NCBI GenBank assembly: GCA_016840465.1
Contig: JAEOSH010000056.1
Coordinates: 1 to 13,149 of the forward strand
DNA from: Candidatus Baldrarchaeum yapensis
GTDB lineage: Archaea; Asgardarchaeota; Baldrarchaeia; Baldrarchaeales; Baldrarchaeaceae
DNA: 13,149 nt
Reading direction: 5' to 3'
Both the position numbers and the translations under genes were made by a program. Numbering within the stretch: position 1 is the stretch's first letter; each line of letters starts with the position of its first letter. Below are positions 1 through 5,450 of the stretch, one piece after another. The notes beneath the pieces were generated by a model. It was not told the DNA's origin. It did not search any database and worked only from the letters and a program-made list of their open reading frames with translations.

Positions 1-209
1 AGTCTCTCGAGGGGGTTTCCTTTGAATCTTGGGGAGATCAGCACAATGTCCACGTCGCTCCAGAGGTTGAAGTCCCCTCTAGCGTAGGATCCTACTAGTA
101 TGGCCGTCACCTCGAAGGGGAGTTTTGAGGCCCACTCCGATGCCATCTTTATAACGGCTTCTCTCTCCTTCCTCCTCCTATTAATGATCTCCACGACCCC
201 ATCACCCAT
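1..209 (-). CDS. MNT-type nucleotidyltransferase, 5' part (cut by window edge)
   Basis: Reads leftward from ATG at 209 and is still open at base 1, so only about 69 residues are visible. A polymerase-beta-like nucleotidyltransferase core is clear: a helical lead-in, then GSYARGDFNLWSDVDIVLI, which fits the family pattern GSxxxGxxxxxSDxD, with the two Asp that bind metal. Small archaeal proteins of this kind (MNT) pair with HEPN proteins; the known role of the pair is toxin-antitoxin, with MNT as antitoxin that AMPylates the HEPN ribonuclease. A stop lies in frame a few codons before the ATG, so the start is well bounded. The gene overlaps the tail of a broken HEPN gene upstream in another frame, the usual order for this pair. 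The visible part has no defect, so the antitoxin may have outlived its toxin. The assignment to the MNT fold is firm; enzymatic activity is unproven. Confidence 0.8.
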   Translation of the reverse strand, partial: MGDGVVEIINRRRKEREAVIKMASEWASKLPFEVTAILVGSYARGDFNLWSDVDIVLISPRFKGNPLER

Positions 210-300
210 TCGATTATCTTTTCAGCACACGCAATCGCACCCTCGGTAATCCTCGGGTGTGCCCTCCGCCCACGCGTTGACGTACCTTGTCGGGGTGTTT
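149..300 (-). pseudogene. HEPN-domain protein remnant (toxin partner of MNT)
   Basis: Two HEPN C-terminal signatures survive in different frames. Bases 296-246 encode TPTRYVNAWAEGTPEDY, matching the usual RYPNAWxEGxPxEYY stretch. Bases 238 down to a TAA at 149-151 encode AIACAEKIIEWVMGS and a basic tail, matching the last helix. Only seven bases separate the pieces where about seven residues would be expected, so there has been a deletion with frameshift. Upstream (300-480) the frames show stops and no convincing N-terminal helices or Rx4-6H active site. The tail overlaps the MNT start by about 60 bases, as in real HEPN-MNT operons. I infer a dead HEPN toxin gene. A sequencing error could explain one frameshift but not the missing N-terminal half. 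Confidence 0.65.
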
Positions 301-499
301 TGGCATTGTTAATGTATCTTCCGGGGTTGATGGGTGATATATGGTTATTGACGTTGTACGTCTTGGGGAATATTGTGGATAGATTTTGATCAGCGGGTAG
401 CCATATTCGTGTGGCGACTTCGAAAGCAGACGGGGTACTTGCTTTAGATTCATTCGTTGTAGCAGTTTTTTGAAGAGTTCATATTCTGTGAGTTATATT

Positions 500-508
500 C
501 TTTATAAG
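500..508 (+). promoter_or_regulatory. Archaeal TATA box for the 29-residue peptide
   Basis: CTTTATAAG, with predicted transcription start about 26 bases on (near 530), leaving a 15-base leader that contains the purine-rich ribosome site before ATG 545. Confidence 0.4.
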
Positions 509-544
509 CGCGAGAAACTATATGGTGAGTGGGGGAAGGATCCT

Positions 545-634
545 ATGAGAATTCCGCCGGACGCTGTTGCTGGGCTGGCCATTGCGATTGGCGGGCTTAT
601 GATACTGATGCTGATGCGGTTATCGCTAATATGA
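545..634 (+). CDS. Possible 29-residue single-span membrane peptide
   Basis: ATG at 545 opens 29 codons ending in TGA. After a short MRIPPD head comes one hydrophobic helix of about 20 residues (AVAGLAIAIGGLMILMLM) and a short RLSLI tail. Expression signals are well placed: a CTTTATAAG box at 500-508 predicts transcription start near 530, and GGGGGAAGG at 532-539 lies just before the ATG. The frame is open further back to GTG at 488, which would give 48 residues with a charged head (YKREKLYGEWGKDP), but the promoter box would then lie inside the gene. I do not recognise the peptide. It could be a membrane microprotein, the tail of a lost larger membrane protein, or chance. Confidence 0.35.
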   Translation: MRIPPDAVAGLAIAIGGLMILMLMRLSLI

Positions 635-789
635 GTTTTCAGAAGAGGTGTAGGAGTTCTAATATGGGCGGTTTTTGGTCGCTGTAGAAGTTCATGGAAT
701 TGAGGCGTGAGCGGGCGAATTAAAAAACTCAAACGTAGAGTGGAAGGTGTTTTTGAGAGAGGCTAGGAGGCCATACGGGGAAGGAGAAT

Positions 790-1060
790 ACAATTTTGGC
801 TTGTTTTCAATGCTGAGAAAGCCGTCCAATTATTGTAAAGATGGTGGTTTTCGTACAGAAGTCGTGATCGAGGAGGGCATGTTTAAATCTTTCCTTCAGT
901 CTTTTTATGGTTTCTTCGGTGTGGAGCCTGACAGAATGTCTTCAACGGCCTTTGTGTTGAGGGCTACGTACTTTCCGCCCTTTATTCCATGTTAATCATG
1001 TCCTTTCACGTGTCCAAATGGGAATATTGAGTTTTAGCGAGAGGAGCGAGGATGTTTCAT
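790..1060 (-). pseudogene. Broken copy A of an unidentified gene family
   Basis: Read leftward, one frame gives HGIKGGKYVALNTKAVEDIL (about 1000-940); a one-base shift near 920 continues as TEETIKRLKERFKHALLDHDF (about 925-860) and on to a TGA near 807. The upstream part carries KLNI followed by a stop just before HGIK. Positions 961-1035 match the plus strand at 4357-4434 at roughly three quarters of bases, including the shared pieces AAAACTCAATAT, GTGATTAAC/ATGATTAAC and ATGGAATAAA, so this is a second, more damaged copy of the 4316-4642 gene in opposite orientation. The original seems to have been a small protein of about 90-110 residues with a strand-rich first half and a helical EExIKRLKERF second half. 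I do not recognise the family. Confidence 0.5.
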
Positions 1061-1065
1061 AAATC

Positions 1066-1079
1066 ACAATAAAAAACAA
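1066..1079 (-). terminator. Oligo-T terminator after the protease operon
   Basis: On the minus strand, TTGTTTTTTATTG follows directly after the TAA of the 54-residue gene. Archaeal transcription commonly ends at such T runs without a hairpin. Confidence 0.5.
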
Positions 1080-1244
1080 TTATCGTAGTGACTTTTCCCT
1101 AATCTTAGTTGCTACTGGCTTTTTCAGCTCCTCGATCAATTTCTTAAGATCCTTTGGCTTAACCTCGATCTCCTGCCACTTCCTAATCCTCCTGAGTATC
1201 CTCTCTTCCTCGGGGCCCAGAAGCTTATTCCCCAAAACTCTCAC
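1080..1244 (-). CDS. 54-residue basic helical protein coupled to the serine protease
   Basis: GTG at 1244 opens 54 codons ending in TAA at 1082-1080. Its start overlaps the stop of the upstream protease gene in the sequence GTGA, a classic sign of translational coupling. The GGAGG that encodes the last protease codons sits right before the GTG and can serve as ribosome site. The product starts MRVLGNKLLGPEEERILRRI and is almost all charged helix: EEERILRRIRKW, then a second helix KDLKKLIEELKK, and a basic tail. There is no membrane segment or signal peptide. I do not recognise a named domain. The coupling suggests a partner made in step with the protease, such as an adaptor, inhibitor or assembly subunit; that role is inferred. 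Normal codon use and the terminator right after it support a real gene. Confidence 0.7.
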   Translation of the reverse strand: MRVLGNKLLGPEEERILRRIRKWQEIEVKPKDLKKLIEELKKPVATKIREKSLR

Positions 1245-2086
1245 CTCCCTGGGAGCACATAGACCACGTGATGAATAGGAGATTCCTCTAGTATGTACTT
1301 ACCTAACCATCTCTTTATTTTTACCCAATCTTCCCTATAATCCTCATACCACTTGACATTAAGGCCGAGCTTTCCAGCCTTCTCGTAATCTATAACCTCA
1401 TAATGTGAATGAAAACCATATACGAGTTTCTCGGCTATGCTTTTCGCCTTGTCACTCGGATAACCAGCCTTGGTGAGTAGGTCCATAGCATATGTCTCGA
1501 CCTCGCGAAGAATACCCGTCATTCGCTCCAACTCCTCGGGGTCTATACTCTCTATCAAATGCCTAGATGGATATGGTATATCTTGAGGCGGTGTTCGCTC
1601 ATATTTCTCCTCAAGCTTGTAAAAGCTTCTTAAAAGAGCTAATGCGGACTTGATTCTGTCACCACTCCACATAAGAACATCTATAGGCGATAGCCTGCTT
1701 ATCTCCCCCATGATAATCTCATTACCCGAGATTGCTATCAGAGTAGCACCACTAGCAGCCACCTGCGGTACATACACCCTCAAATACTCAAAGTTCTTCC
1801 TAAGGGCTTTGGCAATTATGTACGCAGATGAAACCCCTCCCCCGGGGCTATGAATGAGCAAATAAAGCTTCTTAACACCGATCTCTTTAGCCCTAAGAAT
1901 AAACGCCTCAACGGCAAACTCCTCAGCATCCCCCAATTCCACACTCACAACGCGCTCGGGAGAAACTCTATACGGCACATGAGGAGCTATAATGGCTAAA
2001 AGGGCCGCATCCTCACTCTTACCAAATTCGATAATTTCCTTATTGTCCTCTTCCCGAATCAGTCCCTCAAAAACCCCTGAGGACAT
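1241..2086 (-). CDS. SDH-family (ClpP/crotonase-fold) serine protease
   Basis: A 281-residue soluble protein of the SDH proteinase group (serine dehydrogenase proteinase, SppA/ClpP superfamily). Residues 79-84 (HSPGGG) form the oxyanion turn. Ser112 in VAASGATLIA is the likely nucleophile, followed by NEIIMGEISRLSPID at 122-136, matching the family pattern AxSGGTLIALAADEIxMxxxxxLGPID. The C-terminal half (145-281) is helical, with a conserved-looking YGFHSHYEVI near 223-232. There is no signal peptide or transmembrane helix, unlike SppA itself, so it should act in the cytoplasm. Length is typical of the family. Upstream lies a TTTATAAG box; downstream the stop overlaps the start of a 54-residue gene. 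ATG 2086 is chosen because the domain begins soon after it and the promoter lies 31-38 bases upstream. Substrate unknown. The fold is firm; the catalytic assignment follows from family comparison. Confidence 0.85.
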   Translation of the reverse strand: MSSGVFEGLIREEDNKEIIEFGKSEDAALLAIIAPHVPYRVSPERVVSVELGDAEEFAVEAFILRAKEIGVKKLYLLIHSPGGGVSSAYIIAKALRKNFEYLRVYVPQVAASGATLIAISGNEIIMGEISRLSPIDVLMWSGDRIKSALALLRSFYKLEEKYERTPPQDIPYPSRHLIESIDPEELERMTGILREVETYAMDLLTKAGYPSDKAKSIAEKLVYGFHSHYEVIDYEKAGKLGLNVKWYEDYREDWVKIKRWLGKYILEESPIHHVVYVLPGR

Positions 2087-2116
2087 GCTAACCCTTTAAT
2101 AATTTTCCCTCCAATA

Positions 2117-2124
2117 CTTATAAA
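2117..2124 (-). promoter_or_regulatory. TATA box of the protease operon
   Basis: On the minus strand the sequence is TTTATAAG, 31-38 bases before ATG 2086, so transcription should start close to or a few bases before the gene with a very short leader. The perfect palindrome CTGTTT-cat-AAACAG (2133-2147) lies directly upstream of it. Confidence 0.6.
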
Positions 2125-2132
2125 CCACGAAA

Positions 2133-2180
2133 CTGTTTCATAAACAGATTCGACATGAATACTCACGACTGGGCATCGGC
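2133..2180 (+). repeat. Solo insertion-sequence end (copy of 8767-8810)
   Basis: From CTGTTTCATAAA to GCATCGGC this stretch matches 8767-8810 at 37 of 44 aligned bases with one 4-base gap. At 8767 the same sequence forms the left edge of a decayed IS4-type element. Here no transposase follows, so it is a stray end left by deletion or abortive insertion. Its first 15 bases form a perfect inverted repeat (CTGTTT, 3-base spacer, AAACAG) just upstream of the protease promoter. Confidence 0.55.
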
Positions 2181-2474
2181 TTGAAGGTATAGGTTGCTGA
2201 TCTACACGTCCTAGTAGCTTTCTCCTTTTTAGACCTCATTGATTTTATTGACGCATGCATGTTTTAGGGACAATAAAGATGTGAAAAGCTAGTTTTAGCG
2301 CCTCTATATTTATCCTTTTATATGGTCTTGCCTCGTTTTTTCTTAATGTATTCCTCTATTTGCGTTAAAGCGTAATCGGAGTTGCAAGCGTATGTATTCC
2401 GGTCCGGCGAGGTAGGATATGAGTATGTTCGAGTTCGCTATAAGCCGTGTTCTTTTCTTCCCTTCTTCTTCCAT
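2165..2474 (-). pseudogene. VapC-like PIN-domain toxin remnant
   Basis: ATG at 2474 starts MEEEGKKRTRLIANSNILISYL. This is the first strand and helix of a PIN domain, where families have (V/I)xDxNIL, but the first catalytic Asp is Asn (AAC). The frame then breaks. Shifted by one base, NSDYALTQIEEYIKKKRGK (about 2383-2328) matches the PIN segment DYxLxEIEEY, followed by a stop. At 2307-2263, IEALKLAFHIFIVPK matches the central helix-strand piece, and further weak similarity runs to about 2165. PIN toxins are Mg-dependent ribonucleases; this copy has at least two frameshifts, stops and a lost active-site residue, so it is dead. It overlaps the antitoxin remnant by 37 bases, as intact vapBC pairs often do. 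Confidence 0.6.
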
Positions 2475-2648
2475 AGTTCATCCCTGAACCTCTCGAATTC
2501 CTCCAAAGCCTCCTCGTCGAGCCTCTCCTCGGATAACATTTATCCAGTGCTTTCATGCTTCCAGCCTCAATTTTACGTACCTTTCGATGACCGCTTTTAT
2601 CTCCTCCTCATGGATCCGCCCCTTAGGCGGGCGTATTGTCACGAGCAT
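2438..2648 (-). pseudogene. VapB-like antitoxin remnant
   Basis: ATG at 2648 gives MLVTIRPPKGRIHEEEIKAV then IERYVKLRLEA and a TGA. With frameshifts the reading continues through MKALDK and on as LSEERLDEEALEEFERFRDE and LWKKKGRKEHGL to a TAG at 2440-2438. Joined, this is a protein of about 70 residues with a short strand-forming head and a long acidic/basic helical tail ending KKKG, the usual build of archaeal VapB-type antitoxins that lie before a PIN toxin. A CTTTATAG box lies upstream at 2689-2696. It has been disrupted by single-base changes around 2545-2556. Naming it VapB rests mainly on the PIN remnant that follows it. Confidence 0.5.
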
Positions 2649-2687
2649 CAAACGTCATCATCCTTCAAGTCATATGGGTTTTGGCAA

Positions 2688-2696
2688 CTATAAAGG
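2688..2696. promoter_or_regulatory. Possible shared TATA box between vapB remnant and rightward stub
   Basis: ACTATAAAGG on plus and CCTTTATAGT on minus. Leftward it lies 40-48 bases before the VapB-remnant ATG (2648). Rightward it lies 36-44 bases before ATG 2732, with GGAGAGGAGGAGAAGGG in between. Confidence 0.3.
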
Positions 2697-2731
2697 TTCA
2701 TTTGTTGGGAGAGGAGGAGAAGGGAGAAGTC

Positions 2732-2755
2732 ATGAAAATAATAGCAATTGTATGA
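2732..2755 (+). pseudogene. Stub of a lost gene: start signals then MKIIAIV and a stop
   Basis: A TATA-like box (2688-2696), a strong purine-rich ribosome site (GGAGAGGAGGAGAAGGGAGA, 2708-2727) and ATG 2732 are correctly spaced, but the frame reads MKIIAIV and hits TGA at 2753. MKIIAIV is a typical first strand of Rossmann or flavodoxin folds. The bases beyond (to about 2840) stay open in another frame (KALAICAAADICHANFNYVL) without recognisable motifs. I see the ruin of a small nucleotide- or flavin-binding protein, but the stub alone cannot name it. Confidence 0.3.
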
Positions 2756-2871
2756 AAGCGTTGGCAATCTGCGCGGCAGCGGATATTTGTCATGCGAATT
2801 TTAATTATGTTCTTCGGAGGTTAGAAACCGCGTCCATGTGATACTTTGTCCCTGGCTCTATCGTAAACTTC

Positions 2872-2880
2872 AAATTTATG
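2872..2880 (+). promoter_or_regulatory. Possible TATA box for the AlbA_2 regulator
   Basis: AAATTTATG at 2872-2880 predicts a transcript start near 2902-2906, leaving a leader of roughly 16-25 bases before GTG 2921 or ATG 2930. Moderate match only. Confidence 0.35.
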
Positions 2881-2920
2881 GTAAATGTTAACATTTGGTA
2901 AAGAGGTAATGTAAAGTTGG

Positions 2921-4261
2921 GTGTTAACGATGGATGTGAACGATGTCATAGATGCGATAAAGTCGGGGGAGGGCGTGCGTGTGGAGTTCAAGAGGAGGTT
3001 TTCGAAGGAGGGGTTTGCGGAGACGGTTTGTGCGATGTTGAATACGGAGGGGGGAGTTGTGTTGATCGGGGTCGATGATAGTGGTAGGGTTATCGGGGTT
3101 GAGGATCCGGGGATTGTGGAGAAGGTGACTGCGGCGCTTCAGGCGATTCAGCCTCCTCCGGAGGTTGGGATTGAGAAGTTCAGGTTAGATGACAGGGTTA
3201 TTTGTGTGGTGAGGGTTCCGAAGTCGGACAAGTTGCATTCGTACCGGGGAAGGGTTTTTGTGAGGTTGGGGGCATCGAATCGTCCTCTTTCCGTGATGGA
3301 GATTGTGGAGAGGGCTGCGGAGTCCCTATTTGTGTATTTTGATCATCTTCCATCGAGTGCGCCGCTGGATGCGATAAATGAGGAGTACGTTGAGGAGTAT
3401 TTGAGAAGGAGAGAGGAGGTGAGGGGTGTTGCGAGGCGGGGGGATTTGATGGAGAACATGGTGAGGTTGAGGATAGTGGTGAGGAAGGGGAGTGGGTATG
3501 TTCCGACGAATGGGGGTTTGCTTTTCTTCAGCGACGCTGCGGACGAGTATTTTCCGAACTCGAGGGTCAGGTTGGTGTGGTTTAAGGATGAGGAGATGAG
3601 GGAGTACAGTGACAGTCGGGAGTTTGGTGGTCCTCTTTGGAAGGTTGTCGACGAGATTTACGAGTACTTTGTAAGAAACCTGAAGAGGGTTGGTGGCGAG
3701 GTGGTTGGGTGGCGGAGGGTTGAGGTTTTTGAGTATCCTTTGAGGGCCTTGAGGGAGGCGGTGATAAATGCGCTGATTCACAGGAACTATTTTGATCCGG
3801 GGCAGGTGCAGATATTCATATTTCCCAGCCGTATCGTGATAAGGAATCCGGGTGGGTTTCCGCCGGGGGTTACGGTGGATGAGCCGTTGCACAAGCCCAG
3901 GAACCCGCTGCTTGCCCAGTATATGTATGACATTGGGTACATTGAGAAGTACGGTATAGGGATAAAGCTGATAAGGGAGGAGTGTGAGAGGCATCCTCTG
4001 GTGTCGGTGGAGTTTCGAACGCGTCCCTTCTATACGGAGGTTGTATTTCACAAGAGGGAGGCGGCGATACTTGACGAGTTGGACAGAAGGATAGTGGAGG
4101 TTCTGGAGAGGAAGGGATCGATGATGAGTTCGGAGATAGCGAGCGAGTTGGGGGTTTCGAAGCCGACCGTTTTGAAGAGGCTTCGGAAACTCATAAGTTT
4201 GGGGCTTGTGAGGGAGGAGGGAAGGGGTGCTAGGAGGAGGTACAGGGTTGCGCGGCACTGA
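2921..4261 (+). CDS. Schlafen AlbA_2 / HATPase_c_4 / winged-helix transcriptional regulator (COG2865 type)
   Basis: A 446-residue protein with three parts. Residues 12-135 are a Schlafen AlbA_2 domain: VEFKRRF at 21-27, NTEGG at 41-45, GVDDSGRVIGVE at 50-61 and FVRLGASNRPLS at 113-124. Residues 270-355 form the HATPase_c_4 core: LREAVINALIHRNY at 277-290, RIVIRNPGG at 304-312, KPRNPLLA at 325-332 and EKYGIGIKLI at 342-351. Residues 383-445 are a winged helix with SSEIASELGVSKPTVLKRL as the recognition unit and a basic wing (RRRYRV). Proteins with this build are predicted DNA-binding regulators; the AlbA_2 part may bind nucleic acid and the HATPase part may sense ATP. GTG 2921 is 13 bases after GAGGT; ATG 2930 is an alternative. 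Its codons favour G and T in third position (gtg, ttg, ggg), unlike neighbours rich in A. It stands alone, between ruins. Confidence 0.88.
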   Translation: MLTMDVNDVIDAIKSGEGVRVEFKRRFSKEGFAETVCAMLNTEGGVVLIGVDDSGRVIGVEDPGIVEKVTAALQAIQPPPEVGIEKFRLDDRVICVVRVPKSDKLHSYRGRVFVRLGASNRPLSVMEIVERAAESLFVYFDHLPSSAPLDAINEEYVEEYLRRREEVRGVARRGDLMENMVRLRIVVRKGSGYVPTNGGLLFFSDAADEYFPNSRVRLVWFKDEEMREYSDSREFGGPLWKVVDEIYEYFVRNLKRVGGEVVGWRRVEVFEYPLRALREAVINALIHRNYFDPGQVQIFIFPSRIVIRNPGGFPPGVTVDEPLHKPRNPLLAQYMYDIGYIEKYGIGIKLIREECERHPLVSVEFRTRPFYTEVVFHKREAAILDELDRRIVEVLERKGSMMSSEIASELGVSKPTVLKRLRKLISLGLVREEGRGARRRYRVARH

Positions 4262-4283
4262 ATTTCGGGCAACAACTGTTTCG
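4260..4283 (+). repeat. Short dispersed repeat, copy 1 (copy 2 at 5410-5433)
   Basis: GAATTTCGGGCAACAACTGTTT here and GAATTTGGGCGACAATTATTT at 5410 agree except for one gap and four differences, all transitions. Same orientation, 1.15 kb apart, one at the end of the AlbA_2 gene and one upstream of the retropepsin-fold gene. Function unknown. Confidence 0.35.
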
Positions 4284-4315
4284 TATGTTCAAATCTCTCT
4301 GCAACATTCATTTGC

Positions 4316-4642
4316 TTGGGTAAAACGGTAATTATAACATTGATGCCCTTTCTCCAAAAACTCAATATCTCATGCCGAATACGCGATAAGGACGTGATTA
4401 ACCATGGAATAAAAAGCGGAAAACACGTAACCCCCGTCAGCCCTCACACTCTAGTACTTCTGAAACGTTCTCTCGGAGATTGCGAAAGATCCGTGAAGCG
4501 GCTCGTCGGTGTGCATTCACTGCGTATGGAGATGGTGGAAGTGAGGAATAGACGGGAAACGTTCGTTCCTCGGAAAGTTTCAGAATTATCAGAAGTACTA
4601 TTTATCGAGTATAACGTTTATCTGTCGGAGGTCTTCCGGTGA
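4316..4642 (+). pseudogene. Copy B of the unidentified gene family, interrupted by a 149-base segment
   Basis: An open frame of 108 codons whose first 40 residues (MGKTVIITLMPFLQKLN, RDKDVINHGIKSGKHV) match the damaged copy A at 961-1035. Homology fades at about 4450, exactly where a 149-base segment with perfect 12-base inverted ends begins (4452-4600). After it, CTGTCGGAGG at 4621-4630 resembles CTGTCAGGCTCC of copy A again. I read this as an ancient small gene with an inserted MITE-like segment that by chance keeps the frame open. There is no clear promoter or ribosome site before ATG 4316. Whether the 108-residue product is made is doubtful. Family not recognised. Confidence 0.4.
4452..4600. 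repeat. 149-base segment with 12-base perfect inverted ends (MITE-like)
   Basis: TAGTACTTCTGA at 4452-4463 and its exact complement TCAGAAGTACTA at 4589-4600. If a 9-base insertion (TAATTCTGA on the complement) is allowed, the match continues inward through AACGTTCTCTCGGAG / AACTTTCCGAGG, giving imperfect ends of about 27 bases. Internally GAAACGTTC-TCTCGGA is repeated directly near 4462 and 4557. No clear target duplication is visible. It could be a small non-autonomous transposon or a large hairpin. Confidence 0.45.
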
Positions 4643-4732
4643 TAATATATTAGGCGTGCAAAGGGAGTTGTACACTTATGGGCAGTTGTAGGCTTTACAT
4701 TTGAGTTTCTGGAAATTTATTATTGTAAGCTT

Positions 4733-5158
4733 TCAGGCGGATTTTCTGATTTTAGATCCCAACTCGTCTCTGAAGCACCAGAGTCCTTCTCCGATGGCTA
4801 TGGCTGCGATATTAAGGGCGTCTGCAAGTTTATCACTTATTAAGGCCCCCTCGGCCTTTTCAGCGATTACCACGTCACATTTTGTAGTGGGGCCTATTCT
4901 ATCCTCTGTTATGACGGCCACTTCGATGGCGTCGGGTATTTTGACAAGTTTCGTTCTACTGCCGTCGGCCAGGATGTACTCTTTAACTTCAGCGCCACGA
5001 GGCATTTTAGGGTATAGTCCGAGTTCTTCGGCCACTTTAGCTGGGAGGAGGAGTTCGGGCTTGGCGGTTTCGTAACCGCTGTTAACTAGGGCTATAATGT
5101 TCAATTCACCGCTGCCCAGTAGGCTTTTTAGCCTTAATTTCAACCTTATGGTCAGCAC
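4733..5158 (-). CDS. Clan AA (retropepsin-fold) protein, main part
   Basis: An open frame of 141 residues from GTG 5158. IIALVNSGYETAKPELLLPA at 21-40 has the build of the retropepsin active-site loop (hydrophobic-hydrophobic-D-S/T-G, then a helix leading to VAEELGLYP), but the position of the catalytic Asp is Asn26. The remaining strands (EYILADGSR, CDVVIAEKAEGALISDKLADAL) and the end GEGLWCFRDEL fit a single-domain archaeal clan AA family. Such proteases need two Asp from a dimer, so with Asn it is probably inactive unless the whole family uses Asn. The GTG has no ribosome site; the real start is probably ATG 5237, joined through a one-base shift in the A5 run at 5125-5129. There is no membrane segment. 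Fold fairly secure, activity doubtful. Confidence 0.65.
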   Translation of the reverse strand: MLTIRLKLRLKSLLGSGELNIIALVNSGYETAKPELLLPAKVAEELGLYPKMPRGAEVKEYILADGSRTKLVKIPDAIEVAVITEDRIGPTTKCDVVIAEKAEGALISDKLADALNIAAIAIGEGLWCFRDELGSKIRKSA

Positions 5159-5237
5159 GCTTCACCTCATCAGCGGGGTATAGTCTTCCGATTCTTCCGC
5201 CGGTAGGGACTTCTTTAAGGTAGCCTATTCTGCCCAT
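5106..5237 (-). pseudogene. N-terminal piece of the retropepsin-fold gene, separated by a frameshift
   Basis: ATG 5237 follows a good ribosome site (GGTGAG, 5 bases before) and reads MGRIGYLKEVPTGGRIGRLY PADEVKRADHKVEIKAK before drifting into KPTGQR and a stop at 5106-5108. Skipping one A in the run of five at 5125-5129 changes the reading after VEIKAK to SLLGSGELNIIALVN, which gives a smooth strand (VEIKA-SLLGSGELNIIALVNSG) typical of the start of clan AA domains. The joined protein would have about 167 residues. Either a base was inserted by mutation or sequencing, or the A run is a programmed +1 site. The GGRIGRLYP head itself is not a domain I know. Confidence 0.55.
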
Positions 5238-5409
5238 CCAACTCACCGAACAAAAATCCGCTCACACCATTTACTACCTTTTGAGTGGTTAATAACTTTA
5301 CCATATGCGTAGTGGTTGCATATCATTTCCCATTGTGTGATCTGTTGGCATGAGCCTTGCCCCGGAAAGCGGTTCAACGGTTTAAATTTTGTTCATTTGT
5401 TCTACGCTG

Positions 5410-5433
5410 GAATTTGGGCGACAATTATTTTCA
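5410..5433 (+). repeat. Short dispersed repeat, copy 2 (copy 1 at 4260-4283)
   Basis: Partner of the repeat at 4260-4283. Together they bracket the second copy of the unidentified family and the retropepsin-fold gene. Confidence 0.35.
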
Positions 5434-5450
5434 CTGTGAGAATGAGGTTA

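Noticed and set aside
747-995. 82-codon plus-strand frame
   Set aside because: It lies opposite the damaged copy A of the unidentified family, which has a homologous partner; the plus frame has no motif or start signal.
2207-2235. Similarity of GTCCTAGTAGCTTTCTC to GTCCTAGTAAGCTTTCTC near 13021
   Set aside because: About 17 bases with a gap, no continuation on either side, and one copy is inside a coding region; probably chance.
3326-4258. 310-codon open frame on the minus strand opposite the AlbA_2 regulator
   Set aside because: Proline- and histidine-rich nonsense composition; it is the mirror of a gene with strong third-base G/T bias. The plus-strand protein has clear domains.
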